A DNA stretch of 64,000 nt from JACMRP01 sp047302465. GTDB lineage: Bacteria; Bdellovibrionota; Bdellovibrionia; Bdellovibrionales; Bdellovibrionaceae. Positions 35,558 to 43,610 of the stretch are shown piece by piece. The notes under the pieces were generated by a model. It worked only from the letters and a program-made list of their open reading frames with translations. It was not told the origin of the DNA and did not search any database. Position numbers and translations under genes: made by a program. Location of the stretch: contig NZ_CP178621.1 of NCBI RefSeq assembly GCF_047302465.1, positions 1,550,001-1,614,000 on the forward strand. Reading direction: 5' to 3'. Positions within the stretch are counted from its first letter, which is position 1; the number at the start of each line of letters is the position of its first letter.

Positions 35558-36407
35558 TAAGCATGTTTGGGGTGTGTTAGTTGCCTTTGCTGGGTTGTTT
35601 GCAGTGATGCATTTTACTTCTGCCAAAGACAATAAGACCACAAGTGGTGTCGTTGAAAGAGGAGATCTCGTTCAACGTGTGTCTTTATCCGGAGTCGTGC
35701 AGCCGGGACACAAAGCTTTTGTGGTCGCTCCTTACGCAGGATACGTAAAAAAGATTTACGTCAAAGTTGGCGATAAGGTGAAGGTCGGGGATCCGATTGT
35801 TTCTGTGGCGCAATCTCTTTCTAATTTTGAACAGACGTTTCCTTTGCGCTCGCCAATCTCGGGACGAGTAGTGCAAGTTCGTAAAAATGAAGGGGAGTAC
35901 GTAAAGGCCAATGACACCACCGACTTTATGGTACGTGTGGATGATTCGTCTGAAATGTTTGTGAATGTGAACGCGGCAGAGATTGACCGCGTAAAAATTG
36001 TCGAGAATCAAGAAGCCAGTCTTAAGCCAATGGCTTTAAGTCACAAATCCTACAAGGCAAAGGTGGTCTCTTTGTCTTTGGCAGCCAATGATAAGGACCG
36101 CTGGGATCGTTCAACGGTTGTAGAGTTCCCAGTGACTTTGCAAGTGACCAATCCCGATGCAGAACTGCAATCGGGAATGACGGCTGTGATCGAGATTATT
36201 ACTTTCAAAAAAGAAAAAGTCCTGATGCTTCGTCATGAGTACATCTTTACCGAGGGTGAGCAAAGCTACGTCCTTTTTGAAAATGGCAAGAAGCAGATTG
36301 TTAAAATCGGCGCGACTAATGAAGAAAAGGTTGAAATCCTAGAGGGCCTTAGTGAAGGTGATCGTGTTCAAAAAGTAGACTTCACAGCTTTGGCGGAGAC
36401 CGAGTAG
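35538..36407 (+). CDS. HlyD/MacA-type periplasmic adaptor
   Basis: 289 aa with one N-terminal membrane helix (VWGVLVAFAGLFAVMHF). The barrel-sandwich halves are visible as GYVKKIYVKVGDKVKVGDPI and SPISGRVVQVRKNEGEYV. The coiled-coil hairpin between them is very short, so docking to TolC would differ from classic MacA. C-terminal beta-barrel and membrane-proximal domains follow (VTNPDAELQSGMTAVIEI). It directly precedes the MacB gene with no gap. Confidence 0.85.
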   Translation: MKALLSNKHVWGVLVAFAGLFAVMHFTSAKDNKTTSGVVERGDLVQRVSLSGVVQPGHKAFVVAPYAGYVKKIYVKVGDKVKVGDPIVSVAQSLSNFEQTFPLRSPISGRVVQVRKNEGEYVKANDTTDFMVRVDDSSEMFVNVNAAEIDRVKIVENQEASLKPMALSHKSYKAKVVSLSLAANDKDRWDRSTVVEFPVTLQVTNPDAELQSGMTAVIEIITFKKEKVLMLRHEYIFTEGEQSYVLFENGKKQIVKIGATNEEKVEILEGLSEGDRVQKVDFTALAETE

Positions 36408-38420
36408 ATGAGTTTTATTTCGGCCAAAGATCTTTACTTCGCATATCCAGGGACTGAGCAGCACGTACTGCGCGGCTTGTCCTTTGAGATCGAAGAAGGA
36501 TCTTTTGTCGCGATTCAAGGTCCTTCGGGTTCTGGAAAGTCCACGTTATTATACTTATTAGGTGCTATGAACCGGGTTCAATCCGGAGATCTGCACGTGG
36601 CAGGTAAGGACTTGAACCAATTGGATCGTTCAGAGGCCGCCCTATTTCGCGCCTCTCAAGTGGGATTTATTTTTCAGCAGTTCCATCTTTTGCCGCGCTT
36701 AAGTCTGCTCGACAATGTCAAGCTGGGCGGCCTTTATCCGTTAGAGATTGCAAAAGACTCGCAGGCACTGACTGCAAGAGCCGAAGAGCTTTTAAGTGAC
36801 TTCGGACTTTCTGAAAAGCGCCATCAGCTTCCAAGTAAAGTATCTGGGGGACAGCAGCAGCGTGTAGCGATTGCTCGTGCCTTGATGCAAAAACCGGGTT
36901 TGATTTTGGCCGATGAACCAACAGGAAATTTGGATACGCAAAATTCCAAATTGGTTTTGCAAGAGCTTAAAAAACTTCATCAAGAAGGTCACACGGTGGT
37001 GTTGATCACCCATGATAGTGAAGTGGCTCGCCAAGCCGATCGCATTTTACACATTCGCGATGGACGCCTGGAATCAGAAGAGGTTCTAGTTCCGTCTCCT
37101 CAGCGAACGAAGAAGCTTGATCAGGCAGTACCAACATGGAAAACCACGTCTTATAACAGAGAGATTCTGACCTACTTGGCGCAAAACGCCTGGAACCAGC
37201 TTACAGCAAATAAAGTCCGTTCGTTTTTAACAATGCTGGGTGTGACGATTGGTGTGGCGTCCGTACTAGCTATGATGACGTTGGGTAGTTATGCCAGGTC
37301 CAAGATTCTAGAGGGATATGCCGAGATGGGTGTGAATACCTTTCTTTTTTACGGCAATCCGAAGTGGGATCTTCAGACCAAAGACGTTAAAGGTAGTATC
37401 TTTACCTTCTTTAAGTGGGATACGGATATTGTTCCGTTAAAACGCGTTTTTCCAGAGATCAAGCGTATGGCTCCGGTGCTGAATGGCTGGGATGTGAATG
37501 CCGTCTTCGGTGGACGTACAATCAATGAAGATGCGCGCCTGATGGGTGTCAGCGAAGACAGCTTTTTGATTTCTAAACGAAAATTAGCCATCGGAAATCC
37601 GATCAATACGTATCACGTTAATAACCGTAGTGCCGTTTGTGTTATCGGGTATGAGGTTGCAGAAAGATTGTTTTCAAATGCTCTTCCTTTGGGACAGATT
37701 TTATTTTTAGTCCAAGACGATCAAGAAATTCCCTGCCGAGTGATCGGTGTTGCTGCAAAGACGTCGAGTCGTAATGAATGGCGAAAACCCAATCTCGAAA
37801 TTTACGTTCCGTACACCTATTTCCAAGCTAAAAACAAAAAATGGTGGTCGACACAAATTCGTCAGATCATGATTGAAACGGTACCGTCAGCGTCATCGGA
37901 AGCTATGGGAAATGGACTTAAAGCCTTTTTCGGAAAGAAATACGGTACAACCGCTAAATTCCGCGCGGACTCGGACGCGGTCCTTGTTGAACAAATGAAT
38001 CGCTTTTTAAATATCTTTTCGGGCTTCTTAGCGGCGATTGCGTTGGTTTCCTTAAGCGTAGGCGGGGTGGGGATCGCCAATATGATGTTGGTATCTCTGA
38101 ACGAACGTATTCGTGAGGTTGGCTTAAGAAAGGCTCTAGGAGCCACAGACAGAAGTCTTCGTTATTTGATTCTCATGGAGTCAGTCCTTATCTGCGGACT
38201 TGCGGGTCTGATAGGTCTTGTGATCGGTTTCTTCTCTTATCAAGTGATCGTATACGCGGCGACTAAGTTTGTCAGTAAGCTTCAATACGAATGGATTTTC
38301 AATCCGATTGCTTTGATTATCTCTTTTGGCTCTATCGTTGCCGTCGGAATCTTGAGTGGTCTAATACCTGCAATGAGAGCCGAAAAACTTGCTCCCATGC
38401 AGGCACTTCGTACCGACTAG
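36408..38420 (+). CDS. macB: MacB-type ABC exporter (ATPase fused to FtsX permease)
   Basis: 670 aa. The N-terminal ATPase has Walker A GPSGSGKST, Q-loop FIFQQFHLLPR, signature VSGGQQQRVAIARAL, Walker B LILADEPTGNLD and switch His in VVLITHDSE. A linker leads to four membrane helices with an extracytoplasmic MacB_PCD domain between TM1 and TM2; the last three give the FtsX signature (GIANMMLVSLNERIREVGLRKALGA). Starts immediately after the adaptor stop. With the TolC and adaptor genes it forms a complete tripartite mechanotransmission pump; substrate (peptide, macrolide or lipoprotein-like) unknown. Confidence 0.92.
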   Translation: MSFISAKDLYFAYPGTEQHVLRGLSFEIEEGSFVAIQGPSGSGKSTLLYLLGAMNRVQSGDLHVAGKDLNQLDRSEAALFRASQVGFIFQQFHLLPRLSLLDNVKLGGLYPLEIAKDSQALTARAEELLSDFGLSEKRHQLPSKVSGGQQQRVAIARALMQKPGLILADEPTGNLDTQNSKLVLQELKKLHQEGHTVVLITHDSEVARQADRILHIRDGRLESEEVLVPSPQRTKKLDQAVPTWKTTSYNREILTYLAQNAWNQLTANKVRSFLTMLGVTIGVASVLAMMTLGSYARSKILEGYAEMGVNTFLFYGNPKWDLQTKDVKGSIFTFFKWDTDIVPLKRVFPEIKRMAPVLNGWDVNAVFGGRTINEDARLMGVSEDSFLISKRKLAIGNPINTYHVNNRSAVCVIGYEVAERLFSNALPLGQILFLVQDDQEIPCRVIGVAAKTSSRNEWRKPNLEIYVPYTYFQAKNKKWWSTQIRQIMIETVPSASSEAMGNGLKAFFGKKYGTTAKFRADSDAVLVEQMNRFLNIFSGFLAAIALVSLSVGGVGIANMMLVSLNERIREVGLRKALGATDRSLRYLILMESVLICGLAGLIGLVIGFFSYQVIVYAATKFVSKLQYEWIFNPIALIISFGSIVAVGILSGLIPAMRAEKLAPMQALRTD

Positions 38421-38791
38421 GTTTCAGGCCATGGGTGTCTTTCGCAGGTAAATGTCTTTAACTCCAGCGTTTCGCCAATGCTTGGTCCGGAAATGAACGC
38501 TGGCCATCTCGTGTGAAATGGCGAGCATCCGTCAAAAGAATAATCTTGTTCTTTAACGATATAAGTATATTCGACATTGCATATGCCATTTGTATATCCA
38601 ACGTCATCTTTGTCGGAATGATCTTGAACTATGAGTTTTCCATCTTTGTAGATTTCTACATATTCAAGCTCACCTGATGTTTTGTTTTGGACGAGTTCTA
38701 TTCTCCACTCTCCGCGAATGCAGGTGCTATCTGCAAAGGCGGGTAGGGAAAAACTAAGTGTTGCAAAGATTGCGAGAGCTGCGTTTTTCAT
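38417..38791 (-). CDS. Small exported protein, unknown
   Basis: About 124 aa. Start 38791 follows GGAG and overlaps the upstream stop as ATGA. Signal peptide MKNAALAIFATLSFSLPAFA. The mature domain has six Cys (TCIRGEW, GICNVEY, DGCSPF, FTCERH among them) and an EWRIELVQN start, suggesting a small disulfide-bonded beta domain. Its stop overlaps the convergent MacB stop. No known family. Confidence 0.6.
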   Translation of the reverse strand: MKNAALAIFATLSFSLPAFADSTCIRGEWRIELVQNKTSGELEYVEIYKDGKLIVQDHSDKDDVGYTNGICNVEYTYIVKEQDYSFDGCSPFHTRWPAFISGPSIGETLELKTFTCERHPWPET

Positions 38792-39243
38792 GGCTGCTCC
38801 GGAAGGCATGCGGCTTCGCTAAGACTGAATTCGCCAGAGGTAATGACTTTGGTGTCTTTGTGATAAGCGTAGTCATCTGAAGTTCCTAATAACTCATCAG
38901 TGGCTTTGAAATACTTATTAATAACGAAATAGAGGATATTTTGATCAAGCGATGCGTGTTGTGAGCTTACTCTGTAATACGTCGTTGGATCCGGCATTCC
39001 CCAGTTCGATGCGAACGAGGCTACAATGCCTTTCTCAGAAATCGCAAGGCCTCGTTGGCCATGAGATCCCTCAGGGCAAATAGTTTTTCCGAAAATGGCC
39101 TTTTTGAGTTCTTTAGAAGCGATCAAATCCTCATTGCGAATACAGGCGTTCTCAAAAGGGTCGGGAGGATTGCATTTAGCTTGAGCGACCTGCGAAGCTG
39201 TCATGACTAGTAAACCGAGGGCTAGGGTTATAAGTGTTTTCAT
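38788..39243 (-). CDS. Small exported protein, unknown
   Basis: 151 aa with a signal peptide (MKTLITLALGLLVMTASQV, then AQA). Cys residues lie at KCNPPDPFENACIRNED, TICPEGSHGQRG and AACLPEQP, giving a likely disulfide-stabilised fold. First of a two-gene operon with the ATGA overlap to the next gene. Diverges from the LysR gene. No family recognised. Confidence 0.6.
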   Translation of the reverse strand: MKTLITLALGLLVMTASQVAQAKCNPPDPFENACIRNEDLIASKELKKAIFGKTICPEGSHGQRGLAISEKGIVASFASNWGMPDPTTYYRVSSQHASLDQNILYFVINKYFKATDELLGTSDDYAYHKDTKVITSGEFSLSEAACLPEQP

Positions 39244-39327
39244 TTTTGTTCTCCTTGTGAACTGAAGACCTTTTACAGAATCTTTTGTGATTGCAAAAGA
39301 AATGAAAATGAAATAAACATTTCGATT

Positions 39328-40203
39328 ATGGAAATATTCGAATTACGTTACTTTTTAGCAGTGGCTCAGGTTGAAAACGTCAATAAAGCGGCTGAAAGCA
39401 TCCACGTTTCAGCTGGATCTTTAAGTAAAGCCATTTCAAGACTCGAAGACGAGCTGCAAACACCGCTGTTTTTTAAATCAGGTCGCGGTATTCGCCTTAC
39501 GCCCGAGGGGCTGATTTTAAAGAAGAAGGCCACGCAAATTTTACAACTGGAAGAAGACGCGCGCCTAGAGCTTCGCGGAAAAGAAACGGGAAGCCTCAAT
39601 GTCTTTGTTTCCTCAGAAGAAATCTTACAGACTCACTTTGGCTCAGATCTTATTAAAAAAATCACGAAGCTCTATCCCAAAGCAAGGGTTCAGTTCTTAA
39701 TCCGCTCGGATGAGCAGGCCATCGATCAAGTTATGCAAGGGGAAGTGCATTTTGCCTTTATTTCGTCGGACGCGCCTGCAGAGTTGAAATCCAAAGTCGT
39801 TGCCAAGGCTGAATTCAAAGTTGCTGCCTCACAACGGCATCCGCTTTTTAAAGATTATGGAACTACAAAGTCCATTCCTGTCGAGGAACTGGTGACTCAT
39901 CCTTTCGTAACACCGGACTCGGCGGTATTAGGAAAGATCGCGAAGTCAGACTCCTTGGATGGTTGGCGCGACGACAAATTCCCGCGTCTGAATAGATTTA
40001 AAGTCTGCGGTTTAAAGATGATTGAAAACCTCATCGACGAGGGAATGGCCTTAGGTTATTTGCCGAGTTACTTTATCGAAGGTACTGATCTGAGGGCTTT
40101 GAAAGTCAGCGGTTGCCCTTACACTTGTCAGCAAACCATTCGTTTAGTGTGTAAGGATCCGGAGGCCTTAGGTTGGCTTTCAAAGCTTTGGGACTCTATA
40201 TAA
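39328..40203 (+). CDS. LysR-family transcriptional regulator
   Basis: 291 aa. Residues 1-60 form the LysR winged helix-turn-helix (MEIFELRYFLAVAQVENVNK, then AAESIHVSAGSLSKAISRLE), followed by a substrate-binding domain (about 90-290). It diverges from the small exported protein genes, which are the natural candidate targets; effector unknown. Confidence 0.9.
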   Translation: MEIFELRYFLAVAQVENVNKAAESIHVSAGSLSKAISRLEDELQTPLFFKSGRGIRLTPEGLILKKKATQILQLEEDARLELRGKETGSLNVFVSSEEILQTHFGSDLIKKITKLYPKARVQFLIRSDEQAIDQVMQGEVHFAFISSDAPAELKSKVVAKAEFKVAASQRHPLFKDYGTTKSIPVEELVTHPFVTPDSAVLGKIAKSDSLDGWRDDKFPRLNRFKVCGLKMIENLIDEGMALGYLPSYFIEGTDLRALKVSGCPYTCQQTIRLVCKDPEALGWLSKLWDSI

Positions 40204-40305
40204 ATGGTAGAGTCTTTTTCGCCCCTTTAAAACCTGGCACAGGCGTTGCTTAGGCCTCCAATGGTGCCACTTTGTCTGTCGGCAAATAATCTGGAGGGGT
40301 TCTTC

Positions 40306-41649
40306 ATGAAATCACTAGCGTTTGTTTTAGCTTTAACTTTGAGTAGTTCAGCGTTTGCTTGGACTTCAAGCTTCGGCTCTGAAGGCCGCGATGGTAGTAA
40401 CGGTCGCGATGGCGATTCTGGTCGCAGCGGGCAGTCTGTTTTGATCCAGGCTCATCAGTCGGGTCCTCAATCTTATTACCTTGATGGCAGTGACGCTGGC
40501 CATGCTAGCCCCGGTTATGATGGCGATCACGCTACCAGCTGTTATCAGCGCCTTGAAGAGAACGACATGGAAGGTGCTGACGGCGGAGACGGCGGCAGTG
40601 GTGGTAACGGCGGTCGCGGTGGTGATGGTGGCGATGCTACGATTTACTACACAGATACCGCTCAGCTTAAAAAAATCCTGATCTTTGCAACAGGTGGCCG
40701 TGGTGGCGAAGCTTCTTGGGGTGGCCGCGGTGGTGAACCGTGCCGTTGTACCGAGACTCGTTGGGTAGTGCCAAGATGCCGCGAGGTCGTAGACCAAGCC
40801 GGTAACAAACAAAGAATTTGTGATCAACAGGACACTTATGTATGCCGTGACGGCGATCGCGGTCGCGATGGCGCTCCGGGTACTCATGGTTCAGAAGGTT
40901 CTTTGGGGTATGTGACTCTGATTAAATCAAAGACACCACTTCAAAGTGAAAATACCCAAATGCAAGTTTCTCTTAAACAATTTGGTACAAACCGTGTAGC
41001 AGATGCTGTTTTGACAGAAAATCTCTTTACTCGCAGTAGTGGTATGTTGTCTTTGCTGGCATCAGGCTCTCGCGTTTCTGACACATTTACTGAGTTTGTT
41101 CGCCGTGCGGTTGAAAATGTACGTGTTGTTTGGGACTCTAAAAAACCCGCAAGCTCATACAGCGGCAGAATCTCAGCTTCTATCAGCAATGGTGGTGTAA
41201 GCTTCAACGTTGACACCAACGAAGTTCTTTTGACAGAACAGCGTTTAGAGAATGGTGTACACACTCTTTACATTCGTGATGCGTACAATTTGTCAGAGTT
41301 TGCGATCTTGGGAATTACAATGGAAGGCAAAAAGAAAGACACTGTAGTTCGTATTAAAGGTGCATCGCCAAGATTGGATCTTGTCAGTGACAGCGTGCAT
41401 GTGACGGTGTCTCGTAAGCGTTTGCTTTTCGGCCACAAAGAAGTCTTTAGTCGCATCGTGGATAGTGCTTACATCCAAAAAGTAGGCGGGGACTTAATAG
41501 TGAATGTCGGTAAGTTGCCAGTGATCGAGCCTGAGGATACTTGGAAAGACAAAAAAGAAGTGAAGATTGAAGTTTCTATTGTCCGCCGAGTGAAGGGTAG
41601 TGATGAGACCATCGAAAGAAAAGCGGTCTTCTTCAACGAACAAAAATAA
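40306..41649 (+). CDS. Exported collagen-like glycine-rich protein
   Basis: About 447 aa. Start 40306 follows GGAGGGG at six bases and a signal peptide (MKSLAFVLALTLSSSAFAW). Residues 25-45 are Gly-x-y repeats (GSEGRDGSNGRDGDSGRSG); a second Gly-rich tract (GADGGDGGSGGNGGRGGDGG) is followed by a Cys-rich loop (CRCTETRW, PRCREV, RICDQQ, YVCRDG) and a third Gly-x-y tract (GDRGRDGAPGTHGSEG). The C-terminal 250 residues look beta-rich. Gly-x-y tracts can form triple helices, so a fibre- or surface-type role is possible. Confidence 0.7.
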   Translation: MKSLAFVLALTLSSSAFAWTSSFGSEGRDGSNGRDGDSGRSGQSVLIQAHQSGPQSYYLDGSDAGHASPGYDGDHATSCYQRLEENDMEGADGGDGGSGGNGGRGGDGGDATIYYTDTAQLKKILIFATGGRGGEASWGGRGGEPCRCTETRWVVPRCREVVDQAGNKQRICDQQDTYVCRDGDRGRDGAPGTHGSEGSLGYVTLIKSKTPLQSENTQMQVSLKQFGTNRVADAVLTENLFTRSSGMLSLLASGSRVSDTFTEFVRRAVENVRVVWDSKKPASSYSGRISASISNGGVSFNVDTNEVLLTEQRLENGVHTLYIRDAYNLSEFAILGITMEGKKKDTVVRIKGASPRLDLVSDSVHVTVSRKRLLFGHKEVFSRIVDSAYIQKVGGDLIVNVGKLPVIEPEDTWKDKKEVKIEVSIVRRVKGSDETIERKAVFFNEQK

Positions 41650-41650
41650 T

Positions 41651-41684
41651 AAAAAAACCGGCAGCTAAAAACTGCCGGTTTTTT
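41651..41684. terminator. Rho-independent terminator
   Basis: CCGGCAG (41658-41664), seven-base loop, CTGCCGG (41672-41678), with an A-run before and a T-run after, so it works on both strands. It serves the gene at 40306 and the convergent GST gene. Confidence 0.9.
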
Positions 41685-41710
41685 CTTTTAGAATCCAAAG
41701 AAACTAAAAA

Positions 41711-42331
41711 CTAGAGCTCGCCGCGAAGTTGAGAAACCTTCACCCAAGCTGGGCGAGATTTAACTTCAGCAAACCATGCTTTGATATTTGGGAACATCGA
41801 CATATCCAATTTCAAACCTGTCGCGATGTTCACAGCAGAAGCCGCCATCAAATCTGCAACTGAGTATTTGTCACCAACCAGAAATTTTTTGTTCGTCAAA
41901 GACTTCTCAAGCACTTCAAGAATGCCAGGCATTTGCTTTTCACGACGCTCAATAAGAGCCAAGTCCTTTTTGCCCTCTGGAACAAAAAGTTTTTGAACAA
42001 GGATGTCAACCATAGGTGGCTGAGCCTCTGTCATCGTCCAAAACGCCCACTGTTGAACCAAAGCCTTTTCAGTCGCATTTGTACCCAAGAGCTCAGGCTT
42101 GTGTTTTTCAGCGAGATATTGAACGATCGCGGCCGATTCCCAAAGCGCAAAACCGTTGTCGACCATGCATGGCACTTTGCCATTGGGATTTAGTTTTAGA
42201 AACGGCTCTAATTTGTGTTCGCGTTTTGCCATCATATCTAATGGCATGACTTCATAAGAAAGACCGCACTCTTCAAGCATAACAAAGCAGCGACCAGCGC
42301 TGCTTCGTGGAGAACCATAAATTTGAATCAT
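41711..42331 (-). CDS. Glutathione S-transferase family protein
   Basis: About 206 aa from ATG 42331, five bases after GAGG; two in-frame starts just upstream are less well placed. The N-terminal thioredoxin-like domain has IYGSPRSSAGRC, LKLNPNGKVPCMVDNG (cis-Pro loop) and WESAAIVQYLAEKH; an alpha-helical C-terminal domain follows with KFLVGDKYSVADLMAAS. Catalytic Ser in SPRSS is likely. Cytoplasmic detoxification or thiol chemistry. Confidence 0.88.
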   Translation of the reverse strand: MIQIYGSPRSSAGRCFVMLEECGLSYEVMPLDMMAKREHKLEPFLKLNPNGKVPCMVDNGFALWESAAIVQYLAEKHKPELLGTNATEKALVQQWAFWTMTEAQPPMVDILVQKLFVPEGKKDLALIERREKQMPGILEVLEKSLTNKKFLVGDKYSVADLMAASAVNIATGLKLDMSMFPNIKAWFAEVKSRPAWVKVSQLRGEL

Positions 42332-42358
42332 CATATCCTCACGCAAATAGCATCAATA

Positions 42359-43576
42359 TTACTGTGGAGCCCCTTGGTCCACCCAAGCACTGATCCTATC
42401 GCGCTGAGCCTGTGGTAACAAGCCGCCGGTTGGCATTGGATTGTTCGCGTTATTAACGCGAGTTTTGATATTCTGAGCTGCGTTTCTTGCAGCTGTGTAA
42501 TTCGTCAAATCCAGGCCGCCTGCAGCATTGCCGGCACGATGGCAGCTATTACAGCTATTGGCAAAAATACCGCCATTAGCTACCAGAGACGCGTAAGTCA
42601 CAGCTCCAATAGGTGTTGGAGTCGGTGTAGCCGTCGGAGTTGCTGCTGGAGTCGGTGTTGGAGCTGGTGTTCCACCAGGGTTTGGGGCACCTGAAGTGGA
42701 TTTCAAGCTTTGGTATTCAAGAATAATAGTGTCTGTAGTTGCTGGAGTTACGACCGCCAAAGCATTCGCAAAGCCCGCCGCCAAATTTACATCTGTGGTC
42801 GCAGTGATCGTTGTATCGATCGTACTGTAAGTGGTGATGTTACTTTGGAGCTGGTCATTGATATAGACATTGAGCGCTCGGGCAGAGTAAGAGCCTGCTG
42901 CCGCATTCTTCAAGCGTAATGTAGGATTTCTAAATTCGTAACCCTGAGTCACGTTGGCAACAACGGCACGACGGATTTCAATACCCGCAACTAACGGAAC
43001 TTTTCCGTTACTTTGAGTTTCTAAGTCCCATTCCATACGCACAAATGTTGTTGCAAGGTTCGCAGCGACCGCTTTTCCAGTCGATTTCACAACGAAACTT
43101 CCTGCAGGAGCTCCGCCGCCACCGCCAGCCTCAGATAGACACGTAGTATAGCCAGTCTGAGCTGCAGACCAGAAACCGCTGATTTCATCAATGCGAGCTT
43201 GGTTGTGGGCTCCCGTCGTAGGAGGACGGTGATTACCAGTGGATTGTGAATTAATAAGGGCCATGCCTTTAGAAGCGAAAGAGCTATAAGAAGTCGCCGC
43301 ATCACTAACGGCAAAGTTACCGTTACCGCCGCCGCCAGGCACGTGGCAGGCATTACAAGTTTGAGAAAGGAAAGGGTGGTACGTGTTTTTATAAACATTC
43401 AAGAGGGCATCTTCACAACTTTCTCCCGGAGCGCGAGAGAAAAGCACAGAGCCGCCGGTGCTTGAACCGGTGAACTGGCCAACGACGAATCCTTCGCCGC
43501 AGTTATTGAAGGCTATAATGCTAACAAGAGCGCCTAAGGTCCAAAGACCCACTCTCATATTAAATATCTTTTTCAA
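42359..43576 (-). CDS. Exported CxxCH (cytochrome-c-like) protein, putative lipoprotein
   Basis: 405 aa from TTG 43576 (GAGGGGG seven bases upstream); ATG 43558 is the alternative. Two heme-binding-type motifs, CNACH near residue 75 and CNSCH near 340, lie in cytochrome-c-like contexts (LSQTCNACHVPGGGG; IFANSCNSCHRAGN). Between them is a beta domain and a Pro/Thr linker (PTPTPAATPTATPTPTP). The signal region ends IIAFNNCGEGF, a possible unusual lipid site shared with the gene at 45087. Last of a four-gene leftward operon. Redox role likely but no partner is named. Confidence 0.7.
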   Translation of the reverse strand: MKKIFNMRVGLWTLGALVSIIAFNNCGEGFVVGQFTGSSTGGSVLFSRAPGESCEDALLNVYKNTYHPFLSQTCNACHVPGGGGNGNFAVSDAATSYSSFASKGMALINSQSTGNHRPPTTGAHNQARIDEISGFWSAAQTGYTTCLSEAGGGGGAPAGSFVVKSTGKAVAANLATTFVRMEWDLETQSNGKVPLVAGIEIRRAVVANVTQGYEFRNPTLRLKNAAAGSYSARALNVYINDQLQSNITTYSTIDTTITATTDVNLAAGFANALAVVTPATTDTIILEYQSLKSTSGAPNPGGTPAPTPTPAATPTATPTPTPIGAVTYASLVANGGIFANSCNSCHRAGNAAGGLDLTNYTAARNAAQNIKTRVNNANNPMPTGGLLPQAQRDRISAWVDQGAPQ

Positions 43577-43610
43577 AGCCCATCCCCCTCGAAAGTACGT
43601 CCCTTAAAAA

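Noticed and set aside
40366..40887. 173-aa reverse frame opposite the glycine-rich gene
   Set aside because: Artefact of GGC/GGT codon repeats (Ala/Thr-rich reverse reading).
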